From contig JAKFFB010000013.1 of NCBI GenBank assembly GCA_036675425.1, forward strand, positions 1 through 6,128: a stretch of 6,128 bases of DNA. The letters are read 5' to 3'. The notes beneath the pieces are model-generated. The model ran no database searches. It saw nothing but the letters and a program-made list of their open reading frames with translations, and was not told the DNA's origin. Position 1 is the first letter of the stretch, and each line of letters begins with the position of its first letter. The translations under genes and the position numbers were made by a program. Origin of the DNA: SCTD01 sp036675425 (GTDB taxonomy: Bacteria > Actinomycetota > Actinomycetes > Mycobacteriales > SCTD01). Shown piece after piece: positions 1-6,128 of the stretch.

Positions 1-707
1 GGCCCGCTGTCGGCGGGCAGCGCGCCGAGGCCCGCCGCGGGGGCGAAGCCCCCGGTGCCGGTCGTCGTCGGGGCGGCCGGCGCGGGCGCCCGCTCCGGAG
101 CCGTCAGCACGAGCTCCTCCTCGATCACGAAGGCACCCGGGGCGGGCGGCTCGAGGTCGACCGTGAACGGCAGCGGTGTGGACGGCGGCGGGCCCGCGGT
201 CACGCCACCCGGCGCCGGCACCAGCGCGATGCTCCACGTGCCCGGCTCGACCTGGAAGGCGCCGTCCAGCCCGAAGGACAGCGTCGTCCCGTCCTCGGAG
301 AGCAGGCCGTAGGACAGGGACGCCTCGCAGTCGTACTCCGGCGCGGCGTCCATGGGCTGGTTGCCGCCGTCCTCCCAGGCCGTGTCGACGGTGGGGCAGG
401 CCACCACGTCGGGCGTGCCCTGCAGGCTGCCCTCCCGGACCGTCAGGTCGAGCGAGGCCCGCAGGCCGTCGCCGGAGTAGAGCAGGGCCGAGAGGGCCTG
501 CGGCTGGACGGCGCGGGCGACCCGCAGGTCGCCCTCCGAGGTGGTCGGCTGCGGCGCGGCCAGGCCGCCGCCGGACGCGGCGTTGAACCACGCGGTGCGC
601 TCGGCCTCGGGGGTGATCTCGGCGGACGCCGTGCCCGCCGGCAGGGCCAGTGTCGCCGTGACGGCGAGGCCCAGCACGGTGGTCGTACGCGCCAGTGGTC
701 GGCTCAT
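1..707 (-). CDS. Secreted protein of unknown function, coupled to a Liv-type ABC importer (3' end missing)
   Basis: I do not recognise this family. The frame is open from ATG at 707-705 to the left edge (235 codons, no stop), so the C-terminus is missing. Residues 1-29 form a signal peptide: basic start (MSRPLAR), hydrophobic core (VLGLAVTATLALPAG) and an AxA site (TASA|EI). Residues 30-200 look like an extracellular beta-rich domain, with alternating hydrophobic strands and one cysteine pair (C104, C127) that could form a disulfide. The spacing of ACPTVDTAW (103-111), APEYDC (122-127) and PFTVDLEPP (180-188) vaguely resembles beta-sandwich surface domains of the DNRLRE kind; this is a weak guess. 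Residues 202-235 are a Pro/Ala/Thr/Gly-rich stalk (PAAPTTTGTGG), as often precedes a C-terminal membrane anchor, which would lie outside the window. The start overlaps the ATPase stop as ATGA, behind a strong Shine-Dalgarno, so the gene belongs to the transporter operon. The reading frame is secure; the function is unknown. Confidence 0.85.
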   Translation of the reverse strand, partial: MSRPLARTTTVLGLAVTATLALPAGTASAEITPEAERTAWFNAASGGGLAAPQPTTSEGDLRVARAVQPQALSALLYSGDGLRASLDLTVREGSLQGTPDVVACPTVDTAWEDGGNQPMDAAPEYDCEASLSYGLLSEDGTTLSFGLDGAFQVEPGTWSIALVPAPGGVTAGPPPSTPLPFTVDLEPPAPGAFVIEEELVLTAPERAPAPAAPTTTGTGGFAPAAGLGALPADSG

Positions 708-2416
708 CGTCCCTCCCCCGCCGCGGCGCCGACGCGCACCCGGCGGCGCTTCGGCTCGGGCTGCTCGGCTCCGCCGGAGCGCTGGATCGTGGACAGGTCG
801 CCGCCGAGGTACGACGAGACGACCCGGGGATCGGCCAGCACCTCGTCGGGCGTCCCCTGCAGGACGACCCGGCCCAGCTCGAGCGCGACGATCGAGTCGG
901 ACAGCGAGGTGATGAGCGGCATGTCGTGCTCGATGACGAGCATGGCGCAGCCGGTGGCGCGCCGGATGTCGAGCAGCAGCGGCCCCAGCGCCTCGGTCTC
1001 CCGCTGCGCGATGCCCGAGCTGGGCTCGTCGAGGATCAGCACCTTCGGGTCGTGCGCGATCGACATCGCGAGGTCGACGATGCGACGCGAGCCGGTCGAC
1101 AGCTCGCTGACGAACTTGTCGCGGAACGCGCCGAGGCCGAGCAGCTCGACCAGGTCCTCGACGGTGAACGCGACGTCCTCCTCCGACTCCCGCATCGCCG
1201 GGGTCGCCAGCAGCGCCGACACGTGGTCACGCACGTCGATGTGGCGCTCGAGCCCGATCGCGATGTTCTCGGCCACGGTCAGGCTGGGGAAGATGCGCGC
1301 GTCCTGGAAGGACCGGCCGAGCCCGACCGCCGCCCGCCGGTCGGCGCCCCAGCGGCTGACGTCGAGCCCCGCGAGCCGGACGGTGCCGCTGTCCTGGGCC
1401 AGGTGGCCGCTGATCATGTCGAAGATCGTCGTCTTGCCCGCGCCGTTCGGGCCGATCAGGCCGAGGATCTCGTCCTCGTGCAGCGTGAAGCTCACGTCGG
1501 TGACGGCGTTGATGCCGCCGAAGCGCTTCGTCAGCCCGCTGACCTCCAGGACCGGGGAGCGGGGGCCGGTCGGCTCGTCGCTGCGGTCGCGCGGGACGGC
1601 GGTGGCCGGCGTCTCCCCCATGCCCTTGCTCGCGCCGTGGAGGAACACCGAGCGCAGGATGTCGTCGCGCTCGAGCAGCTCGTCGGTCGGTCCCGAGAAG
1701 CGCACCTCGCCCTTCTCCATGAAGTAGGCGCGCGTCGCGATGGTCAGCGCCACGTTGATGGACTGCTCGACCAGGACGATCGTGCAGCCGGAGGCGTGGA
1801 TCCGGCGGACGATGTCGAGCAGCTGGCCCACCACCGTCGGGGCGAGCCCGAGCGAGAGCTCGTCGATGATGAGCAGCTTCGGCTGGGCCACGAAGGCCAT
1901 GCCGAGCGCGAGCTGCTGCTGCTCGCCGCCGGACAGGTTGCCGGCCAGCTGGTCCCACCGCTCGCGCAGCCGCGGGAACAGCTGGAGGACCTCCTCGGTG
2001 CGGGCGGTCACCGCCTCCGGCGCCTCGTCCGCGAACAGCCACGCGCCCACCTTGAAGTGCTCGGCGACGGTGAGCGTCGGGAAGACCGCCTTGCCGCCCG
2101 GCACCTGCACGATGCCCTGGCGCGCCGTCGTGACGGCGTCGGCCTTGGTGATGTCGACGCCGTCGAACACGATGCTGCCGGCGACCGGCGTGACCAGGCC
2201 GGACACGGCCTTGAGCAGCGTGGACTTGCCGGCGCCGTTCGTGCCGAGCAGGGCGACGATCTCGCCGCGCTCCACGTCGAGGTCGACGCCGAACAGCACC
2301 TGCACCTTGTCGTAGGCGACGTCGACGCCGCGGCACGACAGCAGCGGCCCGGCGAGGTCGTCGGTCTCGTCCGCGGTCGGCACCGCCGGCGTGCGGCGCA
2401 GCCAGGAGAGGTTCAT
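704..2416 (-). CDS. Fused LivF-LivG-type ABC importer ATPase (two nucleotide-binding domains)
   Basis: This 570-residue cytoplasmic protein carries both ATPase domains of a HAAT/Liv-family importer and should power uptake through the permease encoded just upstream. Domain 1 (about 25-260) is LivF-like: Walker A GTNGAGKST (58-66), Q-loop Q104, signature LSGGE (161-165), Walker B LLIIDE (181-186) followed by LSLGLAP, and VEQ (216-218) with Gln at the H-switch. Domain 2 (about 288-540) is LivG-like: Walker A GPNGAGKTT (322-330), Q-loop Q371, signature LSTGS (439-443), Walker B VLILDE (459-464) and H-switch H497 (IEHDMP). A linker at about 261-287 joins them; the tail is basic (PKRRRVRV, 555-562). 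Separate LivF and LivG are each about 240-255 residues, so this is a full-length fusion, not a frameshift product. Its ATG overlaps the permease stop (ATGA) behind GAGGGAG. Both catalytic Glu residues (E186, E464) are present. Function is secure at family level; the substrate is not predictable. Confidence 0.95.
   Translation of the reverse strand: MNLSWLRRTPAVPTADETDDLAGPLLSCRGVDVAYDKVQVLFGVDLDVERGEIVALLGTNGAGKSTLLKAVSGLVTPVAGSIVFDGVDITKADAVTTARQGIVQVPGGKAVFPTLTVAEHFKVGAWLFADEAPEAVTARTEEVLQLFPRLRERWDQLAGNLSGGEQQQLALGMAFVAQPKLLIIDELSLGLAPTVVGQLLDIVRRIHASGCTIVLVEQSINVALTIATRAYFMEKGEVRFSGPTDELLERDDILRSVFLHGASKGMGETPATAVPRDRSDEPTGPRSPVLEVSGLTKRFGGINAVTDVSFTLHEDEILGLIGPNGAGKTTIFDMISGHLAQDSGTVRLAGLDVSRWGADRRAAVGLGRSFQDARIFPSLTVAENIAIGLERHIDVRDHVSALLATPAMRESEEDVAFTVEDLVELLGLGAFRDKFVSELSTGSRRIVDLAMSIAHDPKVLILDEPSSGIAQRETEALGPLLLDIRRATGCAMLVIEHDMPLITSLSDSIVALELGRVVLQGTPDEVLADPRVVSSYLGGDLSTIQRSGGAEQPEPKRRRVRVGAAAGEGR
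711..719 (-). promoter_or_regulatory. Ribosome binding site for the secreted protein gene
   Basis: On the minus strand the sequence reads GGGGGAGGG, then ACG, then ATG. This purine run lies inside the last codons of the ATPase gene and is a good Shine-Dalgarno match (GGAGG at 716-712). Together with the ATGA stop/start overlap it fixes the start of the secreted protein at 707 and points to translational coupling. The spacing is a little short if counted from the 3' end of the run. Confidence 0.65.
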
Positions 2417-4578
2417 CGGTTCGCTCCCTCGAGGACCTCGTGGCCATGGGCCGCTGCCTGCTCCAGGCTCGCGTCCGGCTCAGCGGACAGCTGGGTCGTA
2501 CGTCCCTGCTCGTCCTCGACGCGACGGTCCGCGACCAGGCTCGGGACGTGGATGCCGTGCTTGTTCGCGATCCGCCGCAGGAAGCGGTCGCGCTGCTCGA
2601 AGGCGTAGCCCGCGAGGCCACCCGGCGTCTGGTAGAGGTTGAGGATCAGCAGCGGACCGGTGAGCAGCAGCGGCACGACCACCTGCAGCCAGTCGGGTCC
2701 GATCGAGTTCCACAGCAGCGGGCCGAACAGCACCGTCGCCTCGAACAGCACGACGCCGACGACCGCGGCCCACACGCTGGTGAGGCCGGCGACGCACGCG
2801 GCGAGGAAGATGAACAGGCTCGTCTCGACGGCGTAGGTGCCCGGCTCGACGGCGTGCTGCAGGTAGGCGAACAGCGTCCCGGCCAGACCGGCCATGCCGC
2901 CGGACACGGCGAAGGCGGCCAGCCGCACGCGCACCGGGTTGACGCTGTAGGACGCCGCCGCCTTCTGGTTGTCGCGCATGGCGATGAGCACGCGGCCGCT
3001 GCGGTTGCTGCGGAACGCCAGCGCCGCCGCCATCGTGAGCGCGAGGGCCACGACGCAGACGAAGTAGTAGCTGCGGTCGTTCTCGAGGTCCCAGCGGCCG
3101 TAGAGCATCGGCCGCAGCAGGTCCGACGTGAAGCCGTCGGGCAGCAGCAGGTCGCCGATCCAGTACTCGTCGCGCAGCACGTAGTTCTGCATCGCGGAGC
3201 CGAAGGCCAGGGTGGTGACCGCGAGGTAGAGCCCCTGGATGCGGATGGCGGGCAGGCCGATGACGACCGCGGTGACCGCGCCGGCCGCGATGCCGAGGAA
3301 GCAGGCCACGAAGAAGTCGATGTTGTGGTCGTTGGCGATGCCGCCGGCGACGGCGGCGCCGATGCCCACGAGCCCGAACTGGCCGAGCGAGATCTGCCCC
3401 GCCCAGCCGGTCAGCACCACGAGCGAGACGGCGATGATCCCGAACAGCGGCAGGACCGTCAGGGACGACATGTACTCGTCGCTCACGACGAACGGCGCCC
3501 CGAACGCCGTCAGCACGGCGAGCGACAGCAGCGCGTAGCGGCCGGCGCGCACCTCCGGCACGTCGCGCAGCTCCGCCGGGACCGGCCGGAAGGCCTTCAC
3601 GGTCTGCCAGGTGGAGGCGCCGCTGTCGAAGGCGCGCGACAGCGTGCCCCGGCGCACGAGCAGGGCGATCAGGATGATCCCGAGCATCATCGCGGCGGCC
3701 AGGTCGTTGCTGCCGGTCTTCGCGACGGAGGCGAAGATCAGGACGCCGATGCCGGTGCCGGCGTAGAGCGCCATGCCCATCTTGTCGAGGCCGGCGACGA
3801 CGGCCGCCGCGAGGCCGTACAGCAGCACGTCCAGACCCAGGCTCGCGTCCTTGGGCACCCCGATCAGCGGGGCCTGCGCGAAGATCGCGACGCTCGCCAG
3901 CAGGCCCGCCAGCGCCCACGCGACCGTGCCCACGCGCTTGACCGGGACGCCCAGCAGCGCGGCCCGCTCGGCGTTCTCGGCGGATGCGCGTACGGCCATG
4001 CCCATCCGGCTGCGCGAGAAGAACAGCGCCAGCCCGACGGTGAGGAGCACGACGACGCCGAACGCGAAGACCTGGTTGCCGTCGAGCACGGGCTCACCGC
4101 GGCTGTTCTCGACCGCGAGCGACTGCCAGGGGGTCGTGACCAGCGGCGGGGTGTCGGCGCGCTGCCCGAACCAGATCGGGATGAAGAAGCCGAGGATGCC
4201 GTAGGTCTGCGCCAGGCCGATGGTGACCACCGTGGCGATCAGCCGCGGGCTGCCGGCGAAGCGCCGCATCACCACGATGTCGGTGAGCGCCCCGACCAGC
4301 AGGCCGCCGACGACGGCGACCGGCAGCGCCACGACGTAGTTCCAGTCGCGGTTGGTCACCAGCAGCAGCGCCGTGATGCCCGGCACGGCACCGAGCGCGG
4401 CGGCGGCGAAGTTGATGATCCGGTTGGTCCGGTAGACCAGCACGAGGGCGACGCCGACGATGCCGTAGAGCGAGCCGAGGGCGATGCCGTTCAGGATGTT
4501 GGACGCCGACAGGCCGACGACGACGTTCATGAACAGCAGGTAGACCACCGCCACCGCGGCGTAGCGCAGCGCCGTCAC
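2413..4578 (-). CDS. Fused LivH-LivM-type ABC importer permease (two transmembrane domains)
   Basis: This 721-residue integral membrane protein joins the two permease subunits of a HAAT/Liv importer. The LivH-like half (about 1-310) has roughly eight or nine hydrophobic segments, including YAAVAVVYLLFMNVVVGL near the start, the LivH-like NGIALGSLYGIVGVALVLVYR (30-50) and a cytoplasmic coupling-loop region around AVRASAENAERAALLG (195-210). After a linker (311-345) comes the LivM-like half (about 346-660), with GWAGQISLGQFGLVGIGA (391-408) and the ATPase-coupling loop LIAMRDNQKAAASY (531-544) followed by AAFAVSGGMAGLAGTLFA (554-571). A charged, soluble tail of about 60 residues follows. Start choice: the frame is open upstream to an ATG at 4665, but those 29 codons lie inside the binding-protein gene and read as an Arg/Ser-rich shadow, so I chose the GTG at 4578-4576, one base after that gene's stop. 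An ATG at 4530 is possible but would cut into the first membrane segment. The stop overlaps the ATPase start. Confidence 0.93.
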   Translation of the reverse strand: MTALRYAAVAVVYLLFMNVVVGLSASNILNGIALGSLYGIVGVALVLVYRTNRIINFAAAALGAVPGITALLLVTNRDWNYVVALPVAVVGGLLVGALTDIVVMRRFAGSPRLIATVVTIGLAQTYGILGFFIPIWFGQRADTPPLVTTPWQSLAVENSRGEPVLDGNQVFAFGVVVLLTVGLALFFSRSRMGMAVRASAENAERAALLGVPVKRVGTVAWALAGLLASVAIFAQAPLIGVPKDASLGLDVLLYGLAAAVVAGLDKMGMALYAGTGIGVLIFASVAKTGSNDLAAAMMLGIILIALLVRRGTLSRAFDSGASTWQTVKAFRPVPAELRDVPEVRAGRYALLSLAVLTAFGAPFVVSDEYMSSLTVLPLFGIIAVSLVVLTGWAGQISLGQFGLVGIGAAVAGGIANDHNIDFFVACFLGIAAGAVTAVVIGLPAIRIQGLYLAVTTLAFGSAMQNYVLRDEYWIGDLLLPDGFTSDLLRPMLYGRWDLENDRSYYFVCVVALALTMAAALAFRSNRSGRVLIAMRDNQKAAASYSVNPVRVRLAAFAVSGGMAGLAGTLFAYLQHAVEPGTYAVETSLFIFLAACVAGLTSVWAAVVGVVLFEATVLFGPLLWNSIGPDWLQVVVPLLLTGPLLILNLYQTPGGLAGYAFEQRDRFLRRIANKHGIHVPSLVADRRVEDEQGRTTQLSAEPDASLEQAAAHGHEVLEGANR
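2424..2430 (-). promoter_or_regulatory. Ribosome binding site for the fused ATPase gene
   Basis: On the minus strand GAGGGAG sits seven bases before the ATG at 2416-2414, inside the 3' end of the permease gene. With the ATGA overlap between the permease stop and the ATPase start, it supports this start and coupled translation of the two subunits. Confidence 0.65.
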
Positions 4579-4582
4579 GTCA
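4576..4582 (-). promoter_or_regulatory. Stop/restart junction between binding protein and permease
   Basis: On the minus strand this reads TGA-C-GTG: the binding-protein stop, one base, then the GTG start of the permease. I see no strong Shine-Dalgarno before it (the preceding bases are CAGCGAGCC). Translation of the permease therefore probably depends on ribosomes that have just finished the binding protein. The weak GTG start could keep permease output below that of the binding protein. Confidence 0.5.
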
Positions 4583-6128
4583 GGCTCGCTGGTCGACGGT
4601 CGGGATCGCCGGCTGCTTGGCCTTCGGGAACGACTCCATCCGCGGCCCGACCTGGACGTAGGCACCGGCCTCGCCGTTGAAGGCGCTGGTCTTCTTCTTG
4701 TTCCAGTAGAGGAGCCGCACGTCGCGGGTCCACGACTGCTCGCCGTCCTCGAAGGCCCGCCGGGCGAAGCCCGTGGTCCCGCCGCCGCGCGAGCCGAGCT
4801 TCGGCGCGGCCGCCGCCATGGTGGCCGGGGTGAGGTTCGGACCGGTGACCATGATCAGGCTGGCGAGCATGTTGTAGTTCGTCCAGAAGTTCTCCTGCAC
4901 GATCGGCGTGAGGCCGCTCGAGGGGGCCTGGCCGGAGGCCTTGAAGATCTTCACGCCGGCGAGCTGATCGGCCGGCCGGGTGCCGGACTCCTCGCCGAGG
5001 CCGAGCGCGCCGTCGAAGCTGCACCCGCGCGCCGGGAACGGGCAGGCCAGGCTCGGGCTGCCGCCCGAGTCCATGTAGGTCTGACCGGTCGGGTCGGTGT
5101 CGAGGCCCTGGTTGCTGGCGAACAGCGCCTCCGGCCAGTAGTTGTTGCGCGCCGCCGCGCTGTAGGAGAACTGCGGAGCGACCGGGTCGCAGAAGCAGAC
5201 GACGCTGGTCGCCGGGTTCTGCGGCGAGTTCATGACCGCGGTGCCGGCCTGCGACTGCTGCTCGGCGGTGCTGACGTTCTGCTCGTAGAAGTACTCGTGC
5301 GTGACCTTCTCCCCGCACTTGGCCAGCTCGGGGTAGAGCACGTCCTTCACGACGCCCTTGTTGTCCGGGTCGTCGGTCGAGACGACGCCGAGCTCGCGCG
5401 GCCTCTGGCGGAAGTCCTGCTGCGGGTTCTGGGCGCCGGCGTAGATCGCCGTCCGGCCGGTGCCGCCCTTGGAGGTCATCTGGTTGCACCACCAGTTGGC
5501 GAAGGTCTTCGCCATCCGGGTCGCGCTGATGCCCTCGGCGTAGTTGTACGGCTTGAGCTGACGGCGGAACTCCTCGGAGAAGCCGGCGCCGCCGAAGCTC
5601 ACGATCTTCAGGCGGGCGAGCTCGGCGTAGCAGCGCGAGCAGACCGTCGTGTTGAAGTGCACCGCGAACGGCTTGTAGCGCTTGGCGATGGTGTTCATCT
5701 CGCCGATCAGGCACGGCAGGTCCGGCGGCACGGTCCGGCAGGTGCCCTGGTAGGTGATGATCTCCAGCTTGCGGCCGTGCAGGTTGTACTTCGCGTTGAT
5801 GAACGACGAGAAGGCGGCGTTCATGACCTTCGCGTCCTCGGCGTCGTAGTAGAGGCCCTGCGCGCGCAGGATCGCGTTGACCTCCGCGCCGTAGTCCGGG
5901 ATGTAGTTGACGACGACGATCTTGTCCTTCGTCACGCCCATGCTGGTCGAGCCGCCGTTGTCGACGCCGGTCTGCCCGGGCTTGCCGGGGACGCACGGCG
6001 GCGCGAAGTAGTCGAGCTTGGGGTCGAACTGCCGGCCGTCGACGCAGTGCGAGGTGTCGCCCTTGACGGCGGCGGCCTGCGCCCCGCCGGCGACGGCGGT
6101 CCCGCCGCTCGTCGTCGTCCCGCTGCCG
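4580..6128 (-). CDS. Liv-type ABC importer substrate-binding protein (5' end missing)
   Basis: This is the extracytoplasmic solute receptor of the importer, of the type I periplasmic-binding fold (Peripla_BP_6 style). The visible part is 515 residues and the frame stays open to the right edge, so the signal peptide and start are outside the window. Fragment residues 1-20 are a Gly/Thr/Ala-rich linker (GSGTTTSGGTAVAGG), as found just after a lipoprotein or secretion signal. Then come APPCVPGKPG (42-51) and NGGSTSMGVTKDKIVVVNY (57-75), where the fold's first strand begins. An ATG at 5941-5939 falls inside this motif and is not the real start: 62 in-frame codons upstream read as good protein. 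Twelve cysteines are visible (fragment positions 28, 45, 130, 139, 163, 166, 214, 271, 311, 313, 362, 369), including CSRC and CFC. The permease follows after one base. The ligand cannot be told from sequence; branched-chain amino acids are only the family default. Confidence 0.92.
   Translation of the reverse strand, partial: GSGTTTSGGTAVAGGAQAAAVKGDTSHCVDGRQFDPKLDYFAPPCVPGKPGQTGVDNGGSTSMGVTKDKIVVVNYIPDYGAEVNAILRAQGLYYDAEDAKVMNAAFSSFINAKYNLHGRKLEIITYQGTCRTVPPDLPCLIGEMNTIAKRYKPFAVHFNTTVCSRCYAELARLKIVSFGGAGFSEEFRRQLKPYNYAEGISATRMAKTFANWWCNQMTSKGGTGRTAIYAGAQNPQQDFRQRPRELGVVSTDDPDNKGVVKDVLYPELAKCGEKVTHEYFYEQNVSTAEQQSQAGTAVMNSPQNPATSVVCFCDPVAPQFSYSAAARNNYWPEALFASNQGLDTDPTGQTYMDSGGSPSLACPFPARGCSFDGALGLGEESGTRPADQLAGVKIFKASGQAPSSGLTPIVQENFWTNYNMLASLIMVTGPNLTPATMAAAAPKLGSRGGGTTGFARRAFEDGEQSWTRDVRLLYWNKKKTSAFNGEAGAYVQVGPRMESFPKAKQPAIPTVDQRA

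Noticed and set aside
2..18. Short hairpin GCCCGC/GCGGGC at the left edge as a possible terminator
   Set aside because: It is inside an open coding frame, has no T-run on either strand, and such GC stems are expected by chance at this composition.
55..586. Two small plus-strand open frames (55-312 and 176-586)
   Set aside because: Both lie opposite the secreted protein gene, are low-complexity, and the second is almost pure Arg/Pro/Gly/Ala. The minus frame has a signal peptide and a ribosome binding site.
1608..1640. Internal ATG in the ATPase linker (residue 266) as a separate LivG start
   Set aside because: The frame is continuous through the linker with no stop, so one fused protein is the simpler reading.
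695..2608. 637-codon open frame on the plus strand, opposite the ATPase gene
   Set aside because: It lies antisense to a gene with intact ABC motifs. Its product is a compositionally odd Arg/Asp/Val/His-rich string with no domains, as expected from the complement of GC-rich codons.
1227..2621. Minus-strand open frame in another phase of the ATPase gene; likewise 2480-3919 in the permease gene and 4575-5996 in the binding-protein gene
   Set aside because: Products are Arg/Pro/Ala/Gly-rich and lack motifs, while the overlapping phase encodes recognisable ABC components.
4579..4665. Upstream ATG at 4665 as the permease start
   Set aside because: It would add 29 Arg/Ser-rich residues ahead of the first membrane segment and overlap the binding-protein gene by 86 bases, while the GTG directly after the stop fits the packed operon.
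2440..4680. 746-codon open frame on the plus strand, opposite the permease gene
   Set aside because: It is antisense to clear membrane segments and its product is almost entirely Asp/Arg/Gln/His/Ala with no hydrophobic core. It is a high-GC shadow frame.

Overview
The window comes from a high-GC actinomycete-like bacterium (Actinomycetota). The base composition is strongly G+C rich, third codon positions are almost all G or C, one start codon is GTG, and the transporter domains are fused in a way I associate with actinobacterial genomes. The phylum is an inference from composition and sequence style; no marker gene is present.

The whole window is one tightly packed transcription unit on the minus strand, so transcription runs from the right edge to the left. 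In transcription order it holds: (1) a periplasmic-binding-fold type I substrate-binding protein (4580-6128), whose signal peptide and start lie beyond the right edge; (2) a fused LivH-LivM double permease (2413-4578, GTG start); (3) a fused LivF-LivG double ATPase (704-2416); and (4) a secreted protein of unknown function (1-707), cut by the left edge. The fourth gene is easily missed because it has no stop inside the window. Its start overlaps the ATPase stop and it carries a clear signal peptide. There is no non-coding stretch longer than one base. No promoter, terminator, RNA gene, repeat, CRISPR or mobile element is visible.

Together the genes encode an ABC importer of the hydrophobic/branched-chain amino acid (HAAT/Liv) family. 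The binding protein captures a solute outside the membrane, the fused permease forms the channel, and the fused ATPase drives transport. The real substrate is unknown, because Liv-type importers also handle urea, amides and aromatic or other organic acids. The unusual points are the compression of the five-component Liv system to three polypeptides, an ATPase in which the departures from consensus all fall on one of the two composite ATP sites, a cysteine-rich binding protein, and the translationally coupled secreted protein, which may be an undescribed accessory of the importer.
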